A stretch of DNA of 64,000 nucleotides from Cardiobacterium valvarum (GCF_900460955.1 NZ_UFUW01000001.1:1796738-1860737); one strand, 5' to 3'. Counted from the first letter of the stretch, positions 27,214 through 35,757 are shown. The notes: generated by a model from the letters alone, not told the origin. Numbers and translations are program-made.

Positions 27214-28239
27214 ATGCGTCGCCTGCTTGCCCCACTCACGTTAACCGCCGCCTGCATCGCCCATTCTGCCGTCTATCGCGGCAACGATGCGGGGCGCGTC
27301 CTTGTCCTCGACAGCGACACCCTGACCCACCACTACGAAGACGAACGCCTGCCTTTCCCGCTCACACCAAATGATAACTGCCCGGCAGAGACCCGCTGCT
27401 ACTGCACCATTACCGGCAGTCACCTCGAACAGCGCGGCGATAACTGGCACATCAAGGGCGACTCGACGCTCACGCCCTACACCCCGCCCGTCCGCGACCC
27501 CGCCAACCGCCTCTTCGCCACCGAACTGCCCTACGAAGCAGCACTGCTGGACGACATCACCTTTACACCGAGCCAAACCACCGCTCACAACGACAACGCC
27601 ATCAAGCTGCAATACTGGCGCGAACCTGTCAGCGGTCTCGAACACTTCCTCATCAGCGGCGGCTACGACGATAACCGCGACACCATCAACCCCTACCTGC
27701 GCGCCCAAGCACTCACCACCCTCTATGCCCGCCGCCAATGCCTGGCTGCCCTGCCGGCGGACAAACGCGCCGCGCTCAACTACCGCGTTGACATGGAGCC
27801 AACCTACCTCGGCCCGCGCTACATCAGCGCCCATATCCACGAACAAACCCCCTGCGGCTTTGGCGGCCACTACGGCATCACCTACGACATTGAGCAGGCG
27901 CGCGGCCTCGAACTCGAAGATCTACTCTGGATTGGCGATGGCGCACCGCACCTCCTCGCTGACGACGCCCCCGCCGATCAAGCCCTGCGCGAAACCCGCG
28001 CCGCCTGGCTGCTGGATGCGTTACAAGCGGCGGCACCACAAAGCATGCGCCGCTATCCCTACCGCGCCCAGGACTACCAATACCCCTACTTCTACCTGAC
28101 CCCGCGCGGTCTCTACATCGGCCCGCTGCTGCCGCCCAGCAAAGCCGCCCATGCCCATCCCGAAGACACCATCCTGCCCTACGACCTCATCAGAAACCAC
28201 CCCGGCATCCTCGGCGCGGATGCCATCAAAAATCTCTAA
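27214..28239 (+). CDS. Secreted protein of unknown function, possible DUF3298/RsiV-like C-terminus
   Basis: At 341 residues this protein has a signal peptide (RLLAPLTLTAACIAHSA). An N-terminal part carries a cysteine cluster (CPAETRCYC). Around residue 215 the motif CGFGGHYGITYDIEQARGLE with LEDLLW resembles the GGAH-YDL-LeDLF pattern of DUF3298/RsiV domains. A C-terminal YLTPRGLYIG and ILPYDLI also fit that fold. The DUF3298 similarity is my pattern match and may be wrong. It lies three bases after lpxR-like and is probably translated with it, which would place it in the envelope. Confidence 0.5.
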   Translation: MRRLLAPLTLTAACIAHSAVYRGNDAGRVLVLDSDTLTHHYEDERLPFPLTPNDNCPAETRCYCTITGSHLEQRGDNWHIKGDSTLTPYTPPVRDPANRLFATELPYEAALLDDITFTPSQTTAHNDNAIKLQYWREPVSGLEHFLISGGYDDNRDTINPYLRAQALTTLYARRQCLAALPADKRAALNYRVDMEPTYLGPRYISAHIHEQTPCGFGGHYGITYDIEQARGLELEDLLWIGDGAPHLLADDAPADQALRETRAAWLLDALQAAAPQSMRRYPYRAQDYQYPYFYLTPRGLYIGPLLPPSKAAHAHPEDTILPYDLIRNHPGILGADAIKNL

Positions 28240-28295
28240 TCATCAAAAAAATCCCTTCCTCCCAACCCGCGTAGCGACAAAACCCGGCAACCGTA

Positions 28296-28335
28296 CCGCT
28301 TGGCAAACCCAGCAACCACGCCGCTTGGCGGATCC
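28296..28335. repeat. Two copies of the dispersed 25-bp repeat
   Basis: CCGCTTGGC occurs at 28296 and 28321, 25 bases apart, in the 394-base gap before nrdB. The linker is diverged from the consensus. Confidence 0.6.
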
Positions 28336-28450
28336 CTTCTATTGCCGCGCAACATCATGACGGGCAGGCGCCTATAACCGGACGACACGCCACCATCCCC
28401 GCTGTGCCGTCCTGACAGCCGCCTCAATAATGTGCGCACCTCACGCGCCG

Positions 28451-28498
28451 ACACAACATATGGTGCTTCCGTCACAAACCCCACCCCATATTTTGCGC
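28451..28498 (+). promoter_or_regulatory. Pair of NrdR-box-like sites upstream of nrdB
   Basis: ACACAACATATGGTGC (28451) and ACCCCATATTTTGCGC (28483) both resemble the NrdR consensus, the first much better. Their starts are 32 bases apart, about three helical turns, which is the usual NrdR spacing. They lie about 140 bases before the nrdB start. NrdR represses ribonucleotide reductase genes when ATP/dATP is bound. The rest of the gap 28240-28633 shows only the repeat pair. Confidence 0.45.
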
Positions 28499-28633
28499 TT
28501 AACAAAAATCTCCACCATTTCAGCCGACTAAGCCGGCGTGTATTTTGTCAAGATTTCCATCCGGAAAAATCTCCCTACAATGCCGCACAATCGCGCCTGC
28601 GCGTACCCTTCTTTTTATTCAGACGGAAACCCC

Positions 28634-29614
28634 ATGAAACCCCGCAATCTCTTCGAAAAACGCCTGGAAATCAAACCCTACGAATACCCGGAACTGCTCG
28701 AATTCAAAGACGCCATCCGCCATTCCTACTGGCTGCACACCGAATTCAACTTCACCGGCGACATCCAGGACTACCGCACCGTTATCAACGAACGCGAGCG
28801 CAGCGTCCTCACCCGCGCCATGCTGGCCATCTCGCAAGTCGAAGTCAGCGTCAAGCGCTTCTGGGGCGACCTCTACCGCTACTTCCCCAAACCCGAAATC
28901 GACGATGTTGGCGGTACCTTTGCCGAAAGCGAAGTGCGCCATAAAGACGCCTACTCCTTCCTCCTCGAAAAACTCGGCATGAACGAAATGTTCACCCAGA
29001 TCAAACAAATCCCCGCCCTGATGCGGCGCATCGAATACATGGAAGACTTCATGCGCGACAAAGACATCGGCCGCGAGCGCTTCGTCCTTTCGCTGGTGAT
29101 GTTCTCGCTCTTCGTTGAGCACATCTCGCTCTTCGGACAGTTCCTCGTCATCATGTCGTTCAACAAACACCGCAACCTCTTCAAGGGCATTTCCAACGCC
29201 GTCGAAGCCACCTCCAAAGAAGAAGAAATCCACGGGCGCTTCGGCATCGCCCTCTACGGCATCATCAAAGAAGAACACCCGCGCCTCTTCACTCCTGATT
29301 TCTACGACGAACTGAAAACACTGGCCGATCAGGCGCTTGAAGCCGAGCGCGGCATCCTCGACTGGATGTTTGAAGAAGGCGACCTCAGCTTCATCACCCG
29401 CGACACCGTGGAAAACTACATCGTCAACCGCTACAACAACTCACTCGGCATCCTCGGCATCAACGCGCCCTACCTCGTGGACGCGCGCAAACTGCGCGAA
29501 ACCGAGTGGTTCGACATCGAAATCCTCTCCGGCAAAGAAAGCGACTTCTTCTACAAACGCAGCACCGATTACAGCAAGAAGACCAAACAAATCACCGCCG
29601 ACGACCTTTTCTAA
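28634..29614 (+). CDS. nrdB: Ribonucleotide reductase beta subunit, class Id-like
   Basis: At 326 residues the protein shows a ferritin-like dimetal site. The ligands I infer are Glu70 (AISQVEV), Glu100 and His103 (SEVRHKD), Glu162 (LFVEHISLF), and Glu197 and His200 (KEEEIHG). Tyr107 sits where the radical tyrosine of class Ia is. The first ligand is glutamate where class Ia enzymes have aspartate. The overall sequence (HSYWLHTEFNF, FAESEVRHKDAYS) resembles the Bacteroidetes class Id proteins I remember, which use a dimanganese centre. There is no N-terminal ATP-cone. The ATG at 28634 begins the conserved region; the frame upstream lacks family sequence. Confidence 0.85.
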   Translation: MKPRNLFEKRLEIKPYEYPELLEFKDAIRHSYWLHTEFNFTGDIQDYRTVINERERSVLTRAMLAISQVEVSVKRFWGDLYRYFPKPEIDDVGGTFAESEVRHKDAYSFLLEKLGMNEMFTQIKQIPALMRRIEYMEDFMRDKDIGRERFVLSLVMFSLFVEHISLFGQFLVIMSFNKHRNLFKGISNAVEATSKEEEIHGRFGIALYGIIKEEHPRLFTPDFYDELKTLADQALEAERGILDWMFEEGDLSFITRDTVENYIVNRYNNSLGILGINAPYLVDARKLRETEWFDIEILSGKESDFFYKRSTDYSKKTKQITADDLF

Positions 29615-29639
29615 CCCCACACAGCAACACCAACAAGCG

Positions 29640-29655
29640 GGCGGGAAAGCCCGCC
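29640..29655 (+). other. Hairpin between nrdB and nrdA
   Basis: GGCGGG / CCCGCC with an AAAG loop can form a strong stem in the 72-base spacer. No U run follows, so it is not a standard terminator. It may protect the upstream mRNA end or tune the subunit ratio. Confidence 0.4.
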
Positions 29656-29686
29656 TTGCCATTGCGCCCACACACAAGGAAACACC

Positions 29687-31363
29687 ATGACCGCAACCAA
29701 CAGTACCGCTGCCTCCCGCCCCGACTTCGCCTGGCTGAACGAAGGCAGCCGCCTCTTCCTGGAGCGCGGCTACCTGCTCGACGGCACCACGCCCGAAGCC
29801 CGCATCCGCGCCATTGCCAACCACGCCGGCAAAATCCTCAACGACCCCACCTTTGCCGACCGCTTCCACCACTACATGGCGCGCGGCTACTACTCCCTCT
29901 CCTCGCCGGTGTGGTCAAACTTCGGTCTCAGCCGCGGCCTGCCCATCTCCTGCTTCGGCAGCTACATCGGCGATTCCATCTACGACATCATGCGCACCAC
30001 CGCCGAAGTCGGCATGATGAGCAAAATCGGTGGCGGTACCAGCGCCTACTTCGGCGACATCCGCCCGCGCGGCAGCGCCATTAACAACAACGGCAAATCC
30101 GACGGCTCCTTCAACTTCAGCAAACTCTTCGACACCATCATTGACGTCATCTCGCAAGGCACCTCACGCAAAGGCCAGTTCGCGGGCTACATCGACATTG
30201 ACCACGGCGACATCGACGAATGGCTGGACATTCACACTGAAGGCAACCCCATCCAGCTTATGTACTACGGCGTCTGCATCAGCAACCAGTGGCTCGAAGA
30301 CATGAAAGCAGGCGATGCCGACAAACGCCGCATCTGGGCCAAAGTCCTGCAACGCAAAGCCGAAACCGGCATCCCCTACCTCTTCTTCAAAGACAACGCC
30401 AATGCTGGCCGCCCCGACGTCTATCAGGCACTTGACCTGCCCATCTACGCCTCCAACCTCTGCACCGAAATCATGCTGCCCGCCAGCGACGAAGAAAGCT
30501 TCGTCTGCTGCCTCTCCTCCATGAACCTGCTGCACTACGAAGAATGGAAAAACACCGACGCCGTCGAAACCCTCACCTGCTTCCTCGACGCCGTGATGAG
30601 CGAATTCATCACCAAAAGCGCGGACATCCCCTTCCTTGACCGCGCGCACCGCTTCGCCAAACGCCACCGCGCCCTCGGCCTTGGCGTCCTCGGCTGGCAC
30701 AGCTACCTGCAATCGCAGCGCATCGCCTTCGACAGCTTCGCCGCCATGCAGAAAAACAACGAAATCTTCCGCCTGCTGCAAGAAAAAACCCTCGCCGCCT
30801 CGAAAAAACTTGCCGCCGAATTCGGCGAACCGGAAATCCTCACCGGCTATGGCCGCCGCAACACCACCCTGATGAGCATCGCCCCGACCAAATCCAGCAG
30901 CTTCATCCTCGGCAGCGTCTCACCCTCCGTCGAACCCTTCAAATCCAACTACCACGTCAAAGACCTCGCCAAAATCAAAACCACCTACAAAAACCCCTTC
31001 CTCGTCGAACTCCTCGAAGAAAAAGGCCTGAACACCGAAAAAACCTGGGAAAGCATCCTCCTGAACGACGGCTCCGTGCAACACCTCGCCGCCCTTTCCG
31101 ACGAAGAAAAAGAAATCTACAAAACCTTCTCCGAAATCAGCCAACTGGCGGTCATCCAGCAGGCAGCACAGCGGCAGAAATACATTGACCAGGGGCAAAG
31201 CATCAACGTCATGATCCACCCGGATACCCCGACCCGCGACATCAATCAGCTCTACCTCACCGCCGCCGAACTCGGCCTTAAATCTATCTACTACCAGCAC
31301 AGCATCAGCGCGGCACAACGCTTTAACCGCAATTTATTGAATTGCAGCAGTTGTGAGGGTTAA
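29687..31363 (+). CDS. nrdA: Ribonucleotide reductase alpha subunit, short form without ATP-cone
   Basis: This 558-residue catalytic subunit begins almost directly with the ten-stranded barrel domain and lacks the usual N-terminal ATP-cone of about 90 residues. Catalytic residues are visible: Cys89 (LPISCFGSY), the Asn257-Cys259-Glu261 triad (SNLCTEIMLP), a cysteine in FVCCLSSMNL, the radical-transfer tyrosines Tyr535-Tyr536 (IYYQHS) and the C-terminal CSSC pair (553 and 556). It reduces ribonucleoside diphosphates to deoxy forms with NrdB. The missing cone implies no overall dATP feedback switch. The 72-base gap from nrdB and a GGAAAC site suggest co-transcription. An A+T-rich island follows. 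Confidence 0.93.
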   Translation: MTATNSTAASRPDFAWLNEGSRLFLERGYLLDGTTPEARIRAIANHAGKILNDPTFADRFHHYMARGYYSLSSPVWSNFGLSRGLPISCFGSYIGDSIYDIMRTTAEVGMMSKIGGGTSAYFGDIRPRGSAINNNGKSDGSFNFSKLFDTIIDVISQGTSRKGQFAGYIDIDHGDIDEWLDIHTEGNPIQLMYYGVCISNQWLEDMKAGDADKRRIWAKVLQRKAETGIPYLFFKDNANAGRPDVYQALDLPIYASNLCTEIMLPASDEESFVCCLSSMNLLHYEEWKNTDAVETLTCFLDAVMSEFITKSADIPFLDRAHRFAKRHRALGLGVLGWHSYLQSQRIAFDSFAAMQKNNEIFRLLQEKTLAASKKLAAEFGEPEILTGYGRRNTTLMSIAPTKSSSFILGSVSPSVEPFKSNYHVKDLAKIKTTYKNPFLVELLEEKGLNTEKTWESILLNDGSVQHLAALSDEEKEIYKTFSEISQLAVIQQAAQRQKYIDQGQSINVMIHPDTPTRDINQLYLTAAELGLKSIYYQHSISAAQRFNRNLLNCSSCEG

Positions 31364-31402
31364 ATAACAATCTGTTGATTAATTTTAAAAAAGGAGAGAA
31401 CT

Positions 31403-31819
31403 ATGGCAATTTTTGGTATTGGTGCTAGCTATGGTGATACAAATATGGCTCAAAACTTCATAAATGATGGAGTAGTAGGAGTGGGCTGGGATGAAACAGA
31501 TGCTCCAGAGATTGAACAATTCTTATCTACTTTAAAAGTGGGAGATATCGTATATATAAAATCGTATCCTCCAAGTTCTAAAGATTTTGTTATCAAAGGA
31601 ATAGGGTTTGTGGAAAAATCTAAATTAGAAGATGACAACAGTAGATTTTTAGAAAGTAGGTTTTCCTTTGCACGCCATGTTCGATGGATTATTAAAAAAG
31701 AAATTCGCATTCCTAAGCCTAAAGAGAAAAATAATGTTCGACTCAATACCATGTGCGAAGAATTTCATCCAGAGGTACAAAAAAAAATTATTTTAGATTG
31801 CATTATAGATAGATTTTGA
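31403..31819 (+). CDS. Unknown 138-residue protein, possible PUA/EVE-like fold, in an A+T-rich island
   Basis: The protein starts MAIFGIGASYGDTNMAQNF and has VVGVGWDETDAPEIEQFL, then LKVGDIVYIKSY. The pattern of short beta strands with a G-x-G-W turn and a K-x-GD-hydrophobic strand is what I expect of PUA/EVE/ASCH-type small barrels, several of which read modified bases. This is fold-level inference only. The gene is far more A+T-rich than its neighbours, has an AAGGAGAG site and begins 39 bases after nrdA. The next gene is a membrane protein with the same base composition, so the two probably arrived together. Confidence 0.5.
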   Translation: MAIFGIGASYGDTNMAQNFINDGVVGVGWDETDAPEIEQFLSTLKVGDIVYIKSYPPSSKDFVIKGIGFVEKSKLEDDNSRFLESRFSFARHVRWIIKKEIRIPKPKEKNNVRLNTMCEEFHPEVQKKIILDCIIDRF

Positions 31820-31979
31820 AACTAAATTATTAATTTCTATCAAGCCTCTTGCGAAACTAATTTCTGAACCAGAAACTATCGTAAATTCAAACATAAACAA
31901 TTATATGTTTGAGGGAAAAAGGGATATACGCAAGAAGTCTATTAAAATTTTTAAATTTATTATCTGGAGGTGATGCTAA

Positions 31980-32651
31980 ATGTTTAGTTTATTGGGAAGC
32001 ATTAAAGATCTTGATGTTAAATTGATCAAGTGGATCACAAGCAAAGAGTGGCTTTTATTTATAATATTCTTACTTTCCCTTTCTAGCTTTTACTACAGAT
32101 TAAAAGGAGTATCATTATTTGATTTATTGCAAGAACCAAAAGGATTTATATGCATTGATACAATAGTAATAATTCTTATGCCGTCCATTGTTAAATTAAT
32201 ATTTAAAACCATTAGTCTTTTTTATGACTTTTTTATGAGGCATAACTTCTGGCATTGGTACGCACGATACTACTCAGTTGCAGCCAACGATCCCAACAAA
32301 AAAAATGTCTATGTTCTAAGAGAAAGAGCTATAAAGAGTAGCAATAGTGTGCTTGTAGAAGATTTAAATAATTATATTCATGAGATAGAGTCACAAAACA
32401 GGATGTCTTACTTTGCATGGGGGGTTATTGTTTTTACAATATTAGATTTTTTATTTTCTAATTTTAGTAGCTCACCAATACTTATCCGCACATTATTTGA
32501 AATAATTCTTACCAATGATGACAGCATAAAACAAGGGTTTACAAAAGTATTTGCAATATTGGCTTATACACCTATTATAATTTTAACTCTCTACTATGCA
32601 GAAAACTCTCTATATATAAATCATAGGCAATATATTTATTGGAGAGACTGA
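31980..32651 (+). CDS. Unknown four-helix membrane protein in the A+T-rich island
   Basis: This 223-residue protein has about four membrane segments (residues 24-39, 56-75, 144-161, 189-206). A cytosolic or periplasmic loop lies between the second and third segments and contains HNFWHWYARYYSV and a charged YVLRERAIKSSNS stretch. I recognise no family. A very good GGAGGTGATG start region supports translation. It follows the 31403-31819 gene after 160 A+T-rich bases without a visible terminator, so a bicistronic unit is likely. Base composition and codon use differ sharply from the flanking genes, which points to horizontal acquisition. Confidence 0.55.
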   Translation: MFSLLGSIKDLDVKLIKWITSKEWLLFIIFLLSLSSFYYRLKGVSLFDLLQEPKGFICIDTIVIILMPSIVKLIFKTISLFYDFFMRHNFWHWYARYYSVAANDPNKKNVYVLRERAIKSSNSVLVEDLNNYIHEIESQNRMSYFAWGVIVFTILDFLFSNFSSSPILIRTLFEIILTNDDSIKQGFTKVFAILAYTPIIILTLYYAENSLYINHRQYIYWRD

Positions 32652-32716
32652 AGTAAGTTTAGAATAGGTAATTTAAGTTACTCACATGATTTTCTTTTTA
32701 CTCAATTCAACCACCC

Positions 32717-33412
32717 ATGACCTCCCGCGAAACCTTCCTCCACGCCTGCGCAGAAATCTCCGCCCAGCTGGACGGCTTCCGCCTCCTGCAAAAAGGGCAG
32801 GTGTTGAAAAAAGACCTGTCCGATAAAGACACCGTCTGCGAAATCCGCTTTCAGGGCAGCCGCAACAACGGTGCGCATAACATCACCATGCTGGTGCATC
32901 TCACGCTCTCCTCCAGGCAATTCAAACAATGGGCGCAGAGCCAATCCCTGCCAAACGGTGACACCAGCGGTATTTTCTATGCCAACCAGCTCGGTTACCT
33001 GACCCCCAGAAAAGACTGGCGCCACTGGCAACTGGCAGGCGCCAGCCTGCCGCACAGCGTGCGCGGCATCGTCGCTGATTTGCAGCAATACGCCCTGCCC
33101 CTGTGCGATCTGTTTACCGATAAAGCCGCCTCTGTCGCCTACCTGCGCCAGCACGGCAGCGCTTTGAATCCCTGGCTGGACAACAAAAACCTGCACACCG
33201 GCCTCTTTTATTACGCCTTCTGCTGTGGCGGCAGCGAGGCAGCGCACGATTTCCTCAGCCACCATATCCGTGCCTGCGGCTATCGCAGACGCTATGCCGA
33301 CCTTTACAGCGCCTTAGCCAGCGGCCAGCAGGATGCCAGCATTGACAGCGACTTTATCGGCGCGGATGAACTGCGTTTTGCCTACGCGCAAGGCATGCGC
33401 TTCGATTTCTAG
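32717..33412 (+). CDS. Hypothetical soluble protein, 231 residues
   Basis: I do not recognise this family with certainty. The first 100 residues (FLHACAEISAQLDGFRLL, then CEIRFQGSRNN and HNITMLVHLTLSS) look like an alpha-beta domain similar to DUF4304-type proteins. The C-terminal half contains a cysteine pair (YYAFCCGG) and tyrosine-rich helices. No signal peptide or membrane segment is visible. G+C content returns to the genome norm here, so it marks the right border of the A+T-rich island. The gene precedes pRiA4b ORF-3-like after a 60-base gap. Confidence 0.4.
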   Translation: MTSRETFLHACAEISAQLDGFRLLQKGQVLKKDLSDKDTVCEIRFQGSRNNGAHNITMLVHLTLSSRQFKQWAQSQSLPNGDTSGIFYANQLGYLTPRKDWRHWQLAGASLPHSVRGIVADLQQYALPLCDLFTDKAASVAYLRQHGSALNPWLDNKNLHTGLFYYAFCCGGSEAAHDFLSHHIRACGYRRRYADLYSALASGQQDASIDSDFIGADELRFAYAQGMRFDF

Positions 33413-33472
33413 CCGACGCCAAGCAGGACTAAAATCCGCATCCAGCGAAACTGCCCCCAACCGGAGAACCCC

Positions 33473-33985
33473 ATGTCCATCAACATCTACCGCTTCAAAA
33501 TATCGCTCATCGAATACCACGCTGTGCCAGCCAACAAACTGCACCGCATCCTCGACATCGCCGGCAATGCCACCTTCGAAGACCTGCACGACCTTATCTT
33601 CACCGCCTTTGACCGCTACGACCCGCACCTCTACCAATTCATCCTCACCCGCGAAGAAGCAAAAAGCGACCACGCCTTATACGATTGCAAAGAGCGGGTT
33701 TTTGACCCGTACAGCATGGAAGAGGCCGACATGATGATGGATGAAGGCGATATCGCCCACAACGCCGCGACCTTCACCCTTGACGACGCGAAGCTGCAAG
33801 AAAAAGATTTCATCTACTACCGTTTCGACTTCGGCGACGACTGGATGCACCGCTTGTGCCTGGAAAAAATCTATCCGCTGGAAGCGGCAGCCATTGGCGA
33901 CGAACCCTATGCCGTCATCGTGAAAAAAGTCGGCGAATCCCCCGCGCAATACGAAGACGAAGATGACGAGGAAGACGACACATAA
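33473..33985 (+). CDS. pRiA4b ORF-3-like protein
   Basis: This acidic 170-residue protein starts MSINIYRFKISLIEYHAVPA and carries TFEDLHDLIFTAFDRYDPHL, the core of the plasmid pRiA4b ORF-3 family (PF07929). The later YYRFDFGDDWMHRLCLEK is the second hallmark. Members occur as passengers of plasmids and insertion elements and as stand-alone chromosomal genes; the function is unknown. The C-terminus is a run of Asp/Glu. A GGAGAACCCC site precedes the ATG and a terminator follows. Confidence 0.8.
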   Translation: MSINIYRFKISLIEYHAVPANKLHRILDIAGNATFEDLHDLIFTAFDRYDPHLYQFILTREEAKSDHALYDCKERVFDPYSMEEADMMMDEGDIAHNAATFTLDDAKLQEKDFIYYRFDFGDDWMHRLCLEKIYPLEAAAIGDEPYAVIVKKVGESPAQYEDEDDEEDDT

Positions 33986-33992
33986 AGCAACA

Positions 33993-34021
33993 TGCCCCGC
34001 CACGGCGGGGCTTCTTCTTTT
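33993..34021 (+). terminator. Terminator after the pRiA4b ORF-3-like gene
   Basis: The stem GCCCCGCC / GGCGGGGC is followed by TTCTTCTTTT. Confidence 0.8.
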
Positions 34022-34132
34022 GTCGCCCGCATTCCGTTCGGACGCAAGCGCAGGCATCGCACCAAGCAAGACAACCGCATACGTTCCCGGCTGCCTGTAC
34101 AATCTGCCACCCATTCACACCCACCCTCCCCC

Positions 34133-35128
34133 ATGTCGCAACACTCTTCCGTGATGCAGCGCATCGTTAAATTCTGGCTGCCGCTCGCCATTGTCCTTCT
34201 CGGCATCGCCTGGTTCTCACAGTGGCACTATGACCCCGACAAAGAAGCGAAAGCGGGGCTGGAACGCCTCAACCACTGGCGGGCGCAGGCAGGAATACAG
34301 GAATTGCGCCCCAATTCCGCGCTGACCCAAGCGGCGCAGAATCACGCTGCCTATCTCGGTAAAGACGCGCACGGCCACAAGGAAAACAACCGCCGCAACC
34401 CGCACTACACCGGCGCCGACCCGCAGGCGCGCGCCACCGCCGCCGGTTATCCCGCCCCGGTGGTGGAAAATCTCACCGCCGGCAACTTCGCACGCAGCGG
34501 CATCCGCAGCACCGACGGTCTGATGACCGCCCTTTATCACCGCCTCGCCCTGCTCGACCCCGACCACGATGAAGCGGGTGTCGCCTGGGTCCGCAGCCGC
34601 CACGCCGCCTTCGTCATCGTGCAGGGTAGCAGCCGCGAACGCGAGTTGTGCGCGCAGGCGGGCAGCCAAGCGAGCAAACGCTACGTCCTCACCATGGAAT
34701 GCAACGGCCAGACGGTGAAAATCCCGCTTGATGCCGCACCGCGCCGCTACTACATCGGCGCAGTCAAATACCCCGCCGGTGGCAACATCGAACCCGCCTA
34801 CGACGGCAAGGAAATCCCCAACCCCATGCCCAGCACCAAAGCCGTCGGCAATCCAGTCAGCATCGCCTTTTATGGCACGACGGCCCCCGTGGAAATGCGT
34901 GCTTTCACCCTGCGTTCCGACAAAGGCGAAATCCGCAACCCGATCATCCTCACCGCCGCGAACGACCGCCACCGCCTGATGCAGGCGAACGAGTTTGCCC
35001 TGTTCGCCCCCGCCCCGCTCGATTACGACACCGAATACACCGCCGAATTCCACTACACCCAGGGCGGCAAGGAACAAACGGAACGCTGGACTTTCCGCAC
35101 CCGCAAACGCAGAACCCTGGAGTGGTAA
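34133..35128 (+). CDS. CAP-domain (SCP-like) extracytoplasmic protein
   Basis: The 331-residue protein has an N-terminal membrane anchor or uncleaved signal (FWLPLAIVLLGIAWF). A CAP domain of about 130 residues follows, with LERLNHWRAQAGIQELRPN, LTQAAQNHAAYL and DAHGHKE. The usual second CAP motif appears as VVENLTAG. The C-terminal 150 residues, with PRRYYIGAVKYPAGG and later RNPIILTA, resemble an Ig-like accessory domain. CAP proteins act in envelopes or outside the cell; the biochemical role here is unknown. I used the ATG at 34133 because the hydrophobic anchor follows it. The stop overlaps the next ATG by one base. Confidence 0.75.
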   Translation: MSQHSSVMQRIVKFWLPLAIVLLGIAWFSQWHYDPDKEAKAGLERLNHWRAQAGIQELRPNSALTQAAQNHAAYLGKDAHGHKENNRRNPHYTGADPQARATAAGYPAPVVENLTAGNFARSGIRSTDGLMTALYHRLALLDPDHDEAGVAWVRSRHAAFVIVQGSSRERELCAQAGSQASKRYVLTMECNGQTVKIPLDAAPRRYYIGAVKYPAGGNIEPAYDGKEIPNPMPSTKAVGNPVSIAFYGTTAPVEMRAFTLRSDKGEIRNPIILTAANDRHRLMQANEFALFAPAPLDYDTEYTAEFHYTQGGKEQTERWTFRTRKRRTLEW

Positions 35129-35625
35129 TGATGCTATCTGCCGAGCCAGAGATCCTGCCCTACCGGGTACAAGATAAAAATGCCGTGTTGGCACTCTCCC
35201 TGCGCGCCTGGCAGCCGGTTTTTGCCGAAATGCGCCGGGCCGTTCCCGCTTTCGTCTATCACAATTTCTATCCCGCAGGCTGGAAGAAACGGCAGCTGGC
35301 CGACTTGGACACTTTTTTAGATGAAGAGGCGGAACGCGTCTGGCTGGCATGGAGAGGCGGGCAGCCCGTTGGCTGGGTCGGCATTCGCCTGCATCCCGAA
35401 GACAATATGGGCGAAATCTACGTCCTGGCCGTTGACCCCGCCTGCCAACGTCAGGGTATTGGCCGCCACCTCATGACGCACGCCTTCACCGCTATCCGAG
35501 CAGCGGGCATGGCGATGGTTATGGTGGAAACCGGCGATGAGGCAGGACACCTGCCCGCCCGCGCCGCCTACGAAGCCGCAGGATTTCAACGCTGGCCGGT
35601 CGCGCGATACTTCAAGAAACTCTGA
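35128..35625 (+). CDS. GNAT family N-acetyltransferase
   Basis: The protein of about 165 residues has the GNAT core: GEIYVLAVDPACQRQGIGRH (strand 4 and the acetyl-CoA-binding Q-x-x-G-x-G/R motif), then LMTHAFTAIRAAG and YEAAGFQRW. The acceptor substrate cannot be predicted. The ATG at 35128 overlaps the CAP-gene stop (TAATG); a second ATG follows directly and a GTG lies two codons upstream. The gene ends a few bases before the C-terminal cut of a gene remnant on the other strand. Confidence 0.85.
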   Translation: MMLSAEPEILPYRVQDKNAVLALSLRAWQPVFAEMRRAVPAFVYHNFYPAGWKKRQLADLDTFLDEEAERVWLAWRGGQPVGWVGIRLHPEDNMGEIYVLAVDPACQRQGIGRHLMTHAFTAIRAAGMAMVMVETGDEAGHLPARAAYEAAGFQRWPVARYFKKL

Positions 35626-35629
35626 CCTC

Positions 35630-35757
35630 GTCCAGCACCGCCATCTCGCTCGCCAGCGCAATGCCCGCCGCGCAGCATAAGCGGCTCGCGTCAGCGGGGC
35701 GGCAAGCGTATCGATGGCGGTAGCATTGCCACCGGCAGCGGTGATGATGGTGGTCAT
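35630..35757 (-). pseudogene. N-terminal gene remnant with a frame break
   Basis: On the minus strand a good AGGAG site precedes an ATG at 35757. It encodes MTTIITAAGGNATAIDTLAA and then LTRAAYAARRAL. About 32 codons in, the likely continuation (GIALASEMAVLDEV) is in another frame, and the sequence ends at the GNAT stop codon. The start resembles diaminopimelate-epimerase-like or PhzF-like folds, but I cannot name the family. I read it as the 5-prime stub of a gene truncated by rearrangement. The rest of the gap 35758-36094 holds one degenerate repeat copy near 35946 and a run of nine C. Confidence 0.35.

Noticed and set aside
29640..29655. Terminator between nrdB and nrdA
   Set aside because: The hairpin is strong but no U run follows, and the two genes belong together; kept only as a hairpin.
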